In this document: positions 9,793-20,219 of the stretch, one piece after another | How the letters are laid out: each line of letters opens with the position of its first letter | Position numbering within the stretch: position 1 is the first letter of the stretch | Origin: Gadus chalcogrammus | Lineage: Eukaryota; Chordata; Actinopteri; Gadiformes; Gadidae | Assembly: GCF_026213295.1 (NCBI RefSeq) | Contig: NC_079427.1 | Span: 35,691,318 to 35,755,317 of the forward strand | Direction: 5' to 3' | Length of the DNA stretch: 64,000 nt | Position numbers and translations under genes: made by a program | Notes under the pieces: model-generated | Told to the model about the DNA's origin: nothing | Seen by the model: the letters and a program-made list of their open reading frames with translations, nothing else | Databases searched by the model: none

Positions 9793-10448
9793 CACCATTT
9801 CCCTATAGGCCTATATGTTTTCATGCCGACAAATGGTTGAAATAAAGTAACGTTGTGACCCGGCGTTTATTAGACTTGTTAAATGCAGAAATGCTTGCTG
9901 GCAGTGTCTATTCAGTTTCAACACTCCAATTCCAAAATTATGTTTTCATGTCGTCAAATGCTCGAAATAAAGTCAGGTTGTGACTCGACATCTACTTGAC
10001 TTATATACCTCGACGCAGGTCGAGGAAATGTTTGCTGGTTGGCGTGCCACTGCTTGGATAGGGAAAAACCTACCTTTGCCATGCGACTACTACATTGCTG
10101 TTACAACTGACTCGTTAGCCCCTAACCCCTAAGAAGTTAGAAAGCATTTATTTTAAGATTTAATTATTAACTATAGTGATATGTCAATTAAATATGATTT
10201 GTGTTAAAACTCGGTACATTAATGAAGTGAAATAGCACCATAGACCACCATCTAGAGTTCTAAATTAGCACATTACTTTAACTTCTGCCACATTGCACTC
10301 TCTCCCTACGAGCTTTAAACTTGGTGTGACTCATTCCCATAGATAGGGGTACTGATTGATAGAGGTTTTGGTATAGGCCTACTATGTTATGTTTCCAAGC
10401 TGATATTCACTTTGAAAACTGGTTCTCTTTAGGTAGAGATTAATTTTT
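9793..10448. other. Non-coding; one imperfect 45-bp duplication
   Basis: A block starting GTTTTCATGCCGACAAATG at 9817 recurs in diverged form at 9942. It includes AATAAAGT and TTGTGAC motifs. No gene was recognised. Confidence 0.5.
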
Positions 10449-11335
10449 TTATGTTCTAGTTGGCAAGACCAGCAGCATGAGGAGGGGCAAGGCCAGCAGC
10501 ATGACACCCTCACTCAATCCACTCTGAACTTCACCCTTAACATTGACGGCTCCACCAAAATCCGTAACCTTGGAGTTATCCTGGACCCCACTCTCTCCTT
10601 CCTCCCCCATGTTAACCATATTACCAAAACTGCCTTTTTCCACCTCCGAAACATCGCCCGCCTCCGCCCCAACCTGTCAACTACCGCTGCTGTGATCACT
10701 CATCCACGCTTTCATTTCATCCAGGCTTGACTACTGTAATGGTCTTCTCTACGGCACCACCAACAAAGTCCTCAAAAAACTTCAATATGTCCAGAACTCA
10801 GCTGCACGCCTCCTCACTGGTACCCGCTCCAGAGAACACATCACACTTGTCCTCCGTGAACTCCATTGGCTTCCAAATAAACAAAGAATCAACTACAAAA
10901 TCGTACTCATCACCTACAAGGCCCTCAACAGCCTAGCCCCCCCCTACCTTGCCGACCTCCTCCATCACCACGCCCCCTCCCGATTCCTTAGGTCCAATTC
11001 TGCCAACCTGCTACAAGTTCCACGGACTGAGCGACGGACTTGGGGTGATCGGGCCTTCTCAGTTGCTGCCCCCACCCTTTGGAATTCACTCCCCTCCCAC
11101 ATCAAAGTCTCTCCAACCCTCTCTTCTTTCAAATCTGCCCTCAAAACACACCTTTTCACACTAGCCTTCCCCACCTAACTACCACCTTATTCTTCATGTT
11201 TAACCTCTATTTTTCTTTTATTCCTAGTCTGTCTTACATAGTTTTGATAGGGCAATATGTAAAGCGTCTTAGAGTACCATATTAAGCGCTATATACATTT
11301 AATTTATTATTATTTATTATTAACATTTAAGTAAG
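10449..11335 (+). mobile_element. L2-type LINE, 3' end, decayed
   Basis: Across shifted frames the plus strand reads the C-terminal region of an L2-like ORF2: [57 protein letters not shown] and LWNSLPSHIK. Frameshifts occur, one near 10725. A short 3' UTR with AAGCGTCTTAGAGTACC ends in an ATT-rich tail, as L2 elements do. The RT catalytic domain is missing, so this is a 5'-truncated fossil. Confidence 0.85.
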
Positions 11336-11722
11336 ATGTACCTTGGGGTCTCTTATCCATCAAAGGGGCTCGCAAAGGACGCATACGCTTCCACCTGTGG
11401 CTCCAGCCCTACAGGAAATGACTCAGCAAGTGCTCCATCTCGTTGCACCTCACCCAGCTGCTCGCTTGCAAGATTTTGGCCTGGAGTTCTTCCCAGACCT
11501 ACACCCTAGCCATCCAACATGCATATCTGAGAATCAGGCCTCTCTTTAATAATGACAAAAAGTTATGAGAGAAATAGACATTAACTTTTTGTTATCTCAT
11601 AAGCGGCGTGGTGCCGGGTCCTTTTGACCTTTTGACCCCAGACTTCAAAAACGTGGCCACAGGCCAGCGGTGTCTACAGAACTTAAGCCACAAATATACA
11701 CCTCCATCCCACAAAAAATGGG
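11336..11722 (+). repeat. Unnamed interspersed repeat X, copy 1
   Basis: About 380 bp resemble 40922-41272 closely in the same orientation, sharing AAAGGACGCATACGC, GCAAGATTTTGGCCTG, CATGCATATCTGAGAATCAG and TTTTTGTTATCTCATAAGCG. No terminal repeats, coding potential or known family was recognised. Confidence 0.75.
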
Positions 11723-12525
11723 GACTAGAAACTAAAAACGAAATATAACTGAATATAACTATAAATATAAATAAAACTAGAAACGAACCTCTCTCCTCAC
11801 TAGAAACATGTCTTATATACATTTACTGTACTGTTGGAGGTCACGCCCCTTTTCCGGCCTTTCCGAGACAGCTAAGGATACTAAAATGTTTAAACACATT
11901 TCCCGGGAACCCGAGAACGACATATCCGAGATTTGGAGTTCTAGCCCTTAGAGAAAAAAGGTTTTCCCAAATGTACTGTCATTTGGACAAAGCCCCTCAG
12001 AAGTGTTACCTGCAAGACCTAATGGTTCAGAATGTGGTGGAAAACCAGTTTTTGAGATAGGAAGGTCCTATCGCCCTGAAATTTGAATACCTTATTCTAG
12101 GGCCTAACTGGGACGCCCGCATCGAAACTTGGCCCGGTCGGACCCCGAGGGCAGGAAGGGGGGGCCCTTCCTGCCCGAAACTTGGCCCGGTCAGACCCCG
12201 AGGGCAGGCCCATTTACCCAACTCTGCAAACGCACTTAAACAGAGTAAAGTACCGGCAGCCTGTGAAAAGTGCCGGTACGCAAGAAAAAGGGCCGGTACA
12301 CCAAAGGGTAAAATGTAGAAGTTCCGGTGAGTAGGCTACCGGCCCACTTCGAGCACTGGTCCTACCAGAATCTCGTACTTCATGTGATTTGTACAGAGTC
12401 TGGACCATGGAACTATTATAGAATTGACAGCGGATTCCAAAATGACCCATTCATTCCTATAAAAACTGTGCAATGTCGCACGGTATAGCCATAGATATAT
12501 ATTAATATATATATATCTATGGTAC
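11723..12525. other. Non-coding; 32-bp direct duplication
   Basis: GAAACTTGGCCCGGTCGG and its continuation at 12124-12155 recur at 12177-12208 with one mismatch. Several GGCCGGTAC motifs occur at 12250-12340. A palindromic ATAGATATATATTAAT run lies at 12490-12522. No gene was recognised. Confidence 0.45.
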
Positions 12526-12991
12526 AAGCCCCCAGGAACAGTGCATACTTTCGCAATCAACCAGTGCTTAGCGGCCAAGCCTGGTTAGAGCTTAGATCGG
12601 GCCCAGAAAATCAAAAAAAAAATCAAAAAATCAAGCCCGACCCGGCCCGAGCCCGTGCACGTTCTGTCCGACCCGTCCGTAGTACGCGTGCTACGAATTG
12701 AGAAACGGCCAATAAAACGCTTGAGGAGGCGTTTTGAAAAGAAAAAACTTACATTTTTTTAGAACAGGGTAGAAAGATAATTATGAGCCTTTGATTGATA
12801 TCCAGACATTTTTTGCGGAGACACAATCCTGTTCCCCACTTGTATTGGAGTGGACGGCGATATCTACTTCTGGGCCAAATGAAATGACGGACCCCCGTCC
12901 ACTCCCAGCTAAAACAGCTGCAATACCAGGCTTGGCCTCTGAGCACGGGTGGATTGCGGAAGTATATGCCTGTCCTGGGGGCCTGGTACGT
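12526..12991. mobile_element. MITE with about 60-bp inverted termini related to 30041-30310
   Basis: GCCCCCAGGAACAG and the following bases to about 12585 match, in reverse complement, 12935-12991. The right-hand body (12718-12990) is the inverted counterpart of 30045-30310, sharing AAAACGCCTCCTCAAGCG and CGGCGATATCTACTTCTGGG. A short fragment of the GGCCGTTTCTC MITE terminus lies inside at 12680-12713. Confidence 0.65.
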
Positions 12992-13093
12992 ACTCGCGTG
13001 CTCGCAAGTATGTGCTTGAAGTACAGACTTGCCAAGTACGTGCTTGCAAGTCATCGAGTCCGTAGTACGCGTGCTAGGAATTGAGAAACGGCC
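12992..13093 (-). mobile_element. GGCCGTTTCTC MITE, terminal fragment
   Basis: This is the reverse complement of the first 100 bp of the full MITE at 13309. It ends in GAATTGAGAAACGGCC at 13093. The rest of the copy is absent. Confidence 0.8.
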
Positions 13094-13308
13094 TGGCTGT
13101 TTCCCAAAGTGAAGGCTGCAGCCTTGCTAGGACGCGTCCTTGCTAGTCGCGTCCTATGGAGATGAGACTAGAGTGCTAGCTCGAGTGCTTCCTAGCGTTT
13201 GTAACGCATGACTTTGGGAACGACTTGGTAGTGGGAAGCGCTTCCGCTTCCGCTTCCGCTTTTTAATACTGCGTGTCCGCTTGTAAACACATATGCGCTT
13301 ATGAATAA

Positions 13309-14022
13309 GGCCGTTTCTCAATTCGTAGCACGCGTACTACGGACTCGATGACTTGCTAGCACGTACTTGGCAAGTCTGTACTTCAAGCACATACTTGCGA
13401 GCACGCGAGTACGTACCTGCAATTGGAACAGCAGCGGACTCGATGACGTCACCACCTCTGCTCGTCCGTTAACTGTGCTACGGCCTCATTTAGGCATATA
13501 CTACTGAACAATATAAACAAATGATATAAAACAAAATCCCAGCCTCTTTCATTTTCAAATAGTATGTAAATATTCTGAATGAATAACAATTGAAAAGATA
13601 TGAGTGTCCTGTCATGTGTATAAGCTATACACACACAACCTTACAAATATATATTTATATATTATTATTATTATTATTATTATTATATTATATATTATAT
13701 ATTATATAAATATATATATAAGTTAAGAGTAACTTAAGCTACAGTTGTAACTTGTGCGTCTTCTCCATATTGTCCGCCCTCGTACTGCTGCGAGTGCGAA
13801 ATGCATCCTGGGATTTATAGCGGGAGCAAGCACACACGAGCCACCTCCGATGCATGCTTGGTGAAACGGCGAGATTGAGCGCGCATCAAGAACACTTCCG
13901 GGTTTTACGACAGTACTCGCTTGATGCGTGCTTCGAATTGGAACAGTGCTCGGACAACGACTGATGACGTTTCACGAGTCCACGAGCACGCACAAGTAGC
14001 CTACGCGAATTGAGAAACGGCC
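13309..14022 (+). mobile_element. GGCCGTTTCTCAATTC MITE, complete copy, Harbinger-like
   Basis: The termini GGCCGTTTCTCAATTCG and CGAATTGAGAAACGGCC are perfect 17-bp inverted repeats flanked by TAA on both sides (13306-13308 and 14023-14025). A 3-bp TAA/TTA duplication is characteristic of PIF/Harbinger elements. At 714 bp this is the reference copy for 5743, 12992, 16990, 17686 and 27340. It contains TGACGTCA at 13444-13451, an AT microsatellite, and a 61-codon minus-strand frame (13634-13449). Confidence 0.88.
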
Positions 14023-14380
14023 TAAAACATGGCAGCAATCAAGCTGATCGATATTTATTTGACTTTTGTCTTTTATGAATGCGGTCATGTCTCCTTCGCA
14101 TGGAGCCTCTTTGGGGAAGTCACAAAAGCTTTGTTGTGGTTGATCGAATTGTCTTTATTAAAAGGAAAATCCATTCAATTTTTATAAAACTAAATGAAAT
14201 TGTCTGAGAACTTAATTCATGCATCACATTTACAGTACGGTTGATTACTATTATGCTAAAAAGACAAAGAAAGAGATGATAAACGTGTATTTATTTGGAT
14301 ATATTATTTAACTGATCTGATTCATTCATTCATATATGCCTACAAAATCTACCAGTGCTTTGAACACATAAGTATATCAT

Positions 14381-16313
14381 CTCATCTCATCTCATCTCAT
14401 CTCATCTCATCGTCATCCGCTTATCCGGGGTCGGGTCGCGGGGGGAGCAGCTCAAGCAGGGGGCCCCAGACTTCCCTTTCCCGGGCCACATTGACCAGCT
14501 CTGACGGGGGGATCCCGAGGCGTTCCCAGGCCAGTGTTGAGATATAATCTCTCCACCTAGTCCTGGGTCTTCCCCGAGGTCTCCTCCCCACTGGACGTGC
14601 CTGAAACACCTCCCAAGGAAGGCGCCCAGTGGGCATCCTTACCAGATGCCCGAACCACCTCAGCTGACTCCTTTCTAAGTAAAGGAGCAGCGGCTCTAAT
14701 CCGAGTTCCTCACGGATGGCTGAGCTTCTCACCCTATCCCTAAGGGAGACGCCAGCCACCCTTCTGAGAAAACTCATCTCGGCCGCTTGTACCCGCGATC
14801 TCGTCCTTTCGGTCATCACCCAGCCCTCATGACCATAGGTGAGGATAGGAACGAAGATCGACCGGTAGATCGAGAGCTTTGCCTTGCGGCTCAGCTCTCT
14901 TTTCGTTACAACGGTGCGGTAAAGCGAACGCAATACCGCCCCCGCTGCTCCGATTCTCCGGCCAATCTCACGCTCCATAGTACCCTCACTCGCGAACAAG
15001 ACCCCGAGGTACTTGAACTCCTTCACTTGGGCTAAGGACTCATTTCCTACCCGGAGTAAGCAATCCACCGGTTTCCTGCTAAGAGTCATGGCCTCAGATT
15101 TAGCGGTGCTGATCCTCATCCCAGCCGCTTCACACTCGGCCGCCAGCCGATCCAGTGAGTGCTGAAGGTCACAGGCCGATGATCCAATGAGGACCACATC
15201 ATCTGCAAAAAGCAGTGACGAGATCCTCAGACCACCGAACTGCAACCCCTCCCCACCACGACTACGCCTCGATATCCTGTCCATGTATATCACAAACAGG
15301 ATTGGTGACAAGGCGCAGCCCTGGCGGAGACCAGCACCCACTGAGAACGAAACTGACTGGCTGCCGAGAACACGAACACAGCTCTCGCTTTGGGAGTACA
15401 AAGATTGGATGGCCCTGAGGATAGACCCCCTTACCCCATACTCCCGCAGCACCTCCCACAGTTTCTCCCGGGGGACCCGGTCATACGCCTTCTCCAGATC
15501 CACAAAACACATGTAGACCGGATGGGCATACTCCCAGGCCCCCTCCAGGATCCTTGCGAGAGTGAAGAGCTGGTCCGTAGTTCCACGTCCGGGGCGAAAA
15601 CCGCATTGTTCCTCTTCTATCTGAGGTTCGACGATCGGCCGAACCCTCCTTTCCAGCACCTTGGAGTAGACTTTACCAGGGAGGCTGAGAAGTGTGATAC
15701 CCCGGTAATTGGCACACACTCTCTGGTCCCCCTTTTTGAACAGGGGAACCACCACCCCGGTTTGCCACTCCTTTGGCACTGTACCCGACTCCCACGCGAT
15801 GTTGAATAGGCGTGTCAACCATGACAGCCCCTCAACACCCAGAGCCTTTAGCATTTCTGGCTGGATCTCATCAATCCCTGGGGCTTTGCCACTGCGGAGA
15901 TGTTTGACTACCTCAGTGACCTCCACCAGGGAAATTGACGACGAAACACCATCAACCTCGAGCTCTGCCTCCAACATAGAGGGCGTGTTATTCGGATTCA
16001 GGAGTTCCTCAAAGTGTTCCTTCCAACGTCCGACGACCTCCTCAGTTGAGGTCAACAGAGTCCCATCCTTACTGTACACAGCTTGGATGGTTCCCCGTTT
16101 CCCCCTCCTGAGGTGCCGGATAGTCTTCCAGAAACACTTTGGTGCCGACCGAAAGTCCTTCTCCATGGCCTCTCCGAACTTCTCCCACACCCGCTGCTTA
16201 GCCTCCGACACGGCAGCCGCTGCAGCCCTTCGAGCCTGTCGGTACCCTGCAACCGAGTCAGGAGTCCTCCAGGATATCATATCCCGGAAGGCCTCCTTCT
16301 TCAGTCGGACGGC
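14381..16313 (-). mobile_element. 5'-truncated RTE/Rex3-like LINE with 13-bp target duplication
   Basis: ATAAGTATATCAT lies directly outside both ends (14368-14380 and 16314-16326). On the minus strand the element ends in CGGATGACGATGAGATGAG and then repeated GATGA units, the simple-repeat tail of RTE-type LINEs. The 5' end is truncated within coding sequence, so the endonuclease domain is gone. Confidence 0.9.
14421..16313 (-). CDS. LINE reverse transcriptase ORF, 5'-truncated but open
   Basis: The frame is open from the truncation point to its stop at 14421 without interruption, about 630 codons. It shows the non-LTR reverse transcriptase order: KAPGIDEIQPEML, PLFKKGDQRVCANYRGI, EQCGFRPGRGTTDQLF, VDLEKAYDRVPRE, LRQGCALSPILF, then the catalytic LLFADDVVLIG. 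A C-terminal tail contains QLRWFGHLVRMP and GRPRTRWRDY. This arrangement is what I recall for fish RTE/Rex3-like LINEs. Without the endonuclease domain and a promoter it is presumably dead on arrival, but the lack of stops suggests recent insertion. Confidence 0.85.
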   Translation of the reverse strand, partial: AVRLKKEAFRDMISWRTPDSVAGYRQARRAAAAAVSEAKQRVWEKFGEAMEKDFRSAPKCFWKTIRHLRRGKRGTIQAVYSKDGTLLTSTEEVVGRWKEHFEELLNPNNTPSMLEAELEVDGVSSSISLVEVTEVVKHLRSGKAPGIDEIQPEMLKALGVEGLSWLTRLFNIAWESGTVPKEWQTGVVVPLFKKGDQRVCANYRGITLLSLPGKVYSKVLERRVRPIVEPQIEEEQCGFRPGRGTTDQLFTLARILEGAWEYAHPVYMCFVDLEKAYDRVPREKLWEVLREYGVRGSILRAIQSLYSQSESCVRVLGSQSVSFSVGAGLRQGCALSPILFVIYMDRISRRSRGGEGLQFGGLRISSLLFADDVVLIGSSACDLQHSLDRLAAECEAAGMRISTAKSEAMTLSRKPVDCLLRVGNESLAQVKEFKYLGVLFASEGTMEREIGRRIGAAGAVLRSLYRTVVTKRELSRKAKLSIYRSIFVPILTYGHEGWVMTERTRSRVQAAEMSFLRRVAGVSLRDRVRSSAIREELGLEPLLLYLERSQLRWFGHLVRMPTGRLPWEVFQARPVGRRPRGRPRTRWRDYISTLAWERLGIPPSELVNVAREREVWGPLLELLPPRPDPG

Positions 16314-16326
16314 ATAAGTATATCAT

Positions 16327-16789
16327 ATAAAATACAATTATATACGTTCATTAAAAATTACAAACATTGCAAATGATCGGTTGTGCATTAATTTTACAAC
16401 ATTGGATATCGGCACTATCCCTTCCACCGGTAAACAAATGTTTGTGCGCCACCCTAAGGCGCACAAAAGCCTCCGTTTGCTGGGCTGACCCTAAAAAAAA
16501 CATAAATAGGTATACATAAATAATGTAATCTTGTGAGCGAGTAAATTGACATTGGTGACAGTGGTGTTTAACACCAGCTATGTCCATGCAAAATATAGCA
16601 ACGATTTATTAAGTTGCAAAAACGTTTGAAAAGTGGCACAGGTCTTTAAGCTTGATTATTTGCATTAACATGATGAATCTATAAAAAGCAATACGGCACA
16701 AAATATTTCTGAAAACTAATATAACTTCACTTCGTTTGAACGTGTACTGCTCTGTCATTTTCAAGAACCCGCCCAGTGAACGCAGAGGA
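16327..16789. other. Interior of the GGCTGTTTCCC transposon, no gene
   Basis: AT-rich sequence continues the element across the LINE insertion. No coding remnant was recognised. Confidence 0.5.
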
Positions 16790-16989
16790 TTGTGGGTAGT
16801 TTTGGCTCGTCTAGGATGCAGCGATGCATCCTTCAAAAATCTCGGAATTCTCAAAAACAAAGGACGCAAAAATGGCGCGGCTTTCGTGTGTCCTCAACAT
16901 TGGAACAGTGCTTGTCGGTGTCCTATGACGTAGCGTCCTTAAAAGGGCGGCCGTTGAGCATGCTTCCTTGACGTTGGGATACAGCCTCT

Positions 16990-17685
16990 GGCCGTTTCTC
17001 AATTCGCGTACTTGTGCGTGCTCGTGTGCTCGTGGACTCGTGAAACGTCATCAGTCGTTGCCCGAGCACTGTTCCAATTCGAAGCACGCATCAAGCGAGT
17101 ACTGTCGTAAAACCCGGAAGTGTTCTTGATGCGTGCTCGGATCTCGCCGTTTCACCAAGCATGCATCGGAGGTGGCTCGTGTGTGCTTGCAATCGCTATA
17201 AATCCCAGGATGCATTTCGCACTCGCAGCAGTACGATGGCGGACAATATGGCGAAGACGCACAACTGTAGCTTAAGTTACTCTTAACTTATATATATATA
17301 TATTTATATAATATAATAATAATAATAATATAAGATAATATAAATATATATAAAGTCGTGTGTGTATAGCTTATTATACACATGACAGGACACGCATATC
17401 TTTTCAATTTTTATTCATTCAGAATATTTACATACTATTTGAAAATGAAAGAGGCTGGGATTTTGTTTTATATCATTTGTTTATATTGTTCAGTATTATA
17501 TGCCTAAATGAGGCCGTAGCACAGTTAACGGACGAGCAGTGGTGACGTCATCGAGTCCGCTGCTGTTCCAATCGCAGGTACGTACTCGCGTGCTCGCAAG
17601 TATGTGCTTGAAGCACAGACTTGCCAAGTACGTGCTTGCAAGTCATCGAGTCCGTAGTACGCGTGCTAGGAATTGAGAAACGGCC
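16990..17685 (-). mobile_element. GGCCGTTTCTC MITE, complete inverted copy
   Basis: Both termini are present (GGCCGTTTCTCAATTCG at 16990 and GAATTGAGAAACGGCC at 17685), in inverse orientation to 13309. It carries TGACGTCA at 17543-17550. The 61-codon frame is at 17360-17545 on the plus strand. The flanking triplets TCT and TTT differ by one base. Confidence 0.85.
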
Positions 17686-17823
17686 TTTGTATAGGAAGCA
17701 CGCATCAAGAACACTTGCGGGTTTTACGACAGTACTCGCTTGATGCGTACTTCGAATTGGAACAGTGCTCGGGCAACGACTGATGACGTTTCACGAGTCC
17801 ACGAGCACACGAGCACGCACAAG
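17686..17823 (+). mobile_element. GGCCGTTTCTC MITE, internal-to-right fragment
   Basis: From AAGCACGCATCAAGAACACTT to GAGCACGCACAAG it matches the last 150 bp of the full MITE but stops about 26 bp short of the terminus, where the THAP transposon begins. Confidence 0.7.
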
Positions 17824-18275
17824 CATAGACATCATATAGGTAGACGCCGCCTCCACTGCTTCAGCCCGTTGCCTCGGCGAAACGCGTCGCCGCCATATTG
17901 TTACGGGAGCTCTCTGAAGCCAGAGGTCTGTCAGACGTGTCAAACAAGCGCAAGTTGCCAGGAGCTGCGGTTTATCTGGATAAAAATCACGATAACCTTT
18001 TACATTTCGCAACCAATTTCATGGAGTATTCAAGGGTTTATGCTCTACGTGAATTGTGTGAAAAAGATTTGCCTCTACGTTACTTTGAATCTCGCTAGTT
18101 AAATCGCCAGTCATACATGTGCATGGGTCTATGATAAACGCTCACTTTTCTTGCACAGCCCGTGCACTTTGAAAATACTGAGAAGATCTATAAACTATCG
18201 AAATAGTGCTTCTTTAGTTACTACGTACTGACCATCATTAAGAGAAAGAGCATACATCAAATAGTGAGAAACTGG

Positions 18276-18740
18276 TGTGGGAGAAATTAACCATTACTTT
18301 TATATTAACTATGAGTATTATCAGGCCTATATACATCAGGATAAACATTAATGGTGGAATGTAGAGAAACCACACCTGGACCCAGAGTAATGGCCTGATA
18401 AGGCACCAAGGACTTTGGGGCCCAGACTACTGACATCCTCCCATTTTTAAATTAACTACAGGAGATGAGCACACACGTAAGGGAATGTAAGGCCATTTTG
18501 AACATATACCAGGATGGTCATATATCGCATACATGACAGCTCAGTTTGGGTGGATAAGAGGGACTGGGATCGGAGCGCCAGTCAGTGTGTCTTTTGCAAA
18601 CCTCATGCTCGGCTCTGTTGTACCTATTTTGTGGGTGACAATAAAGTCTCTGTCATTACTTTTTCCGGACTCCCCGATTTCTATTGCTCATAACTAGTTG
18701 AAGTAAATTAGATAAGTCGTTAACAAAAATTGCAACTACA
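18276..18740 (+). repeat. 5' LTR of the provirus
   Basis: This 465-bp repeat starts TGTGGGAG and ends AACTACA. An AATAAAG polyadenylation-like signal lies near 18640. It differs from the 3' LTR at four bases, including ACACAC versus CCACAC and CGC versus TAC. Confidence 0.93.
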
Positions 18741-20219
18741 TATTGGCGTCACGAAGAAAGAGACAGCCCAACTGCCGGGCTGCAAGCCGGGGCGCGGACG
18801 GATCACACAACCAAGCGCACAAAATTATTCTCGGTAAGTTTGGCTTACCACTAATTAAACGGTTGGTTGATCTGTTTTTGCCCCGTCTGAACGCTTGGTG
18901 AAAGGTTAAAGTGTCTCTTCAGTCAAACGAACCTAAGTTAAAGAGAGAGAGATAGAGGGACGGGAGCTCCGGGAGAGATTGACGTGCGCGCGCACATAGG
19001 CCATATACGCGTTCTGTGGTTCTAAATGACCAAGACGCTTTGTGGCTCCCTATTTTGATACGAGTTGTTGTTATTTGGAATTTTGAGGAATAGGTTAAAT
19101 AGACCTATTATAAAGTCCTGTGGCTGTATTCTAGAGGATCGAATTATTGGGAAAGTTCCAATAGGACAGTACAGGTCCGCAGGTCGATTGAAGTACCTGT
19201 TGGACGTCTGAGAGCTGGGTTGGAATTCATTGCCGTCGATGAATTCATTTTATTTGAGAAGAGTTTCCTTGGGATGCCGACTGGTTAATTTCAATTCTAA
19301 TCTTGGAGCGGTTGAACTGCAAATCCTGCAAAAATTGAGGGTGAATTTCGAGTTCCGTTCTTGGCATTTTGAGAAAACAGGTTTCTCGCTCTTTTGAATA
19401 GATAAGGTTCTTGGTTGGAGTACCGTTTGAGTTGGTATTTTGAGAAGTTTCTTGTCTGTTTTTGATCTGGTCGAGTGTGTACTCAGCCATTGTTTTCAAA
19501 GAATAAGCTTGTTGTTTGGAGTGCCATGTGAATGAATTTAATGTGCTGAACGTGGATCGATTGAGATGCAGCTCTTGGATAAACTGAAATAGTTAATTTG
19601 TAATTCTGATCTTGGCACTGTGAAGCGATAGGTACTTGTTTGAAATTCTGGTGGGTTGATTATCCATCCGACCGTTCATGTTTTAATCAAAAGGCCAGTT
19701 TCTACGCTCGGTCAACCTTTTATTTGTAATTAATTACAAACAATTCTGACATTTTTCAATATAATATAAAAATTGTATGAATCGGTTTATTGTCTGTATT
19801 TAAGTCGTGTTAGGATTAAGTTACCCCGGAGATTTTTACGACCCGGTTTATTTTTTGTTGATTCTGTCATAAATAAATTAGGCGGACAGAGAATAGTTAA
19901 TTTGTTGAAGTAGGCTACTGAATAAATGTGTAAATCTTCTTTGACTTAAACATTATCGCGCTGACTCTAACTACACCACGCGAGTAAACAGCGGGGACGA
20001 GCAGAGAAGCAGGAGCCTGCAGGCCAGGTTTAAAAATAGATAACAGGGGCCACATTCCAATCTTCGGGAGGGAGACGAGAGACTGGGAAGAGTTCACATT
20101 TGTAGCTTAGAGACAATAAAGTATTGAAGCTAACTAGTAGAATAAACTCAAATAAATTGTATTTAATAAATAGTGTATTTCAGAATAAATAAATAAAATA
20201 AATAAAGTAATAATTAAAA
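18741..20219 (+). other. Provirus leader with candidate primer site and splice donor
   Basis: TGGCGTCACGAAG, three bases after the LTR, sits where a primer binding site is expected; the matching tRNA was not identified. CTCGGTAAGT near 18830-18839 is a good splice-donor consensus and could serve env. The remaining 1.4 kb is AT-rich with no open frame of note. Confidence 0.55.

Larger units (their letters stand above)
13095..16986. mobile_element. DNA transposon with GGCTGTTTCCCAA termini, holding a MITE and a LINE
   Basis: The left end GGCTGTTTCCCAAAGTGAAGG and the right end CCTTGACGTTGGGATACAGCC are inverted with four mismatches. With the two insertions (13309-14022 and 14381-16313 plus duplications) removed, the element is about 1.2 kb and non-autonomous. 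The flanking triplets CCT and TCT differ at one base, compatible with the 3-bp target of Harbinger elements but not conclusive. Confidence 0.65.

Noticed and set aside
15390..16376. Plus-strand frames of 100-200 codons opposite the LINE
   Set aside because: They are shadows of the minus-strand reverse transcriptase frame.
17740..18102. Host exon in the left arm of the THAP transposon
   Set aside because: The frames on both strands lack splice logic and known motifs, and the sequence belongs to the transposon arm.
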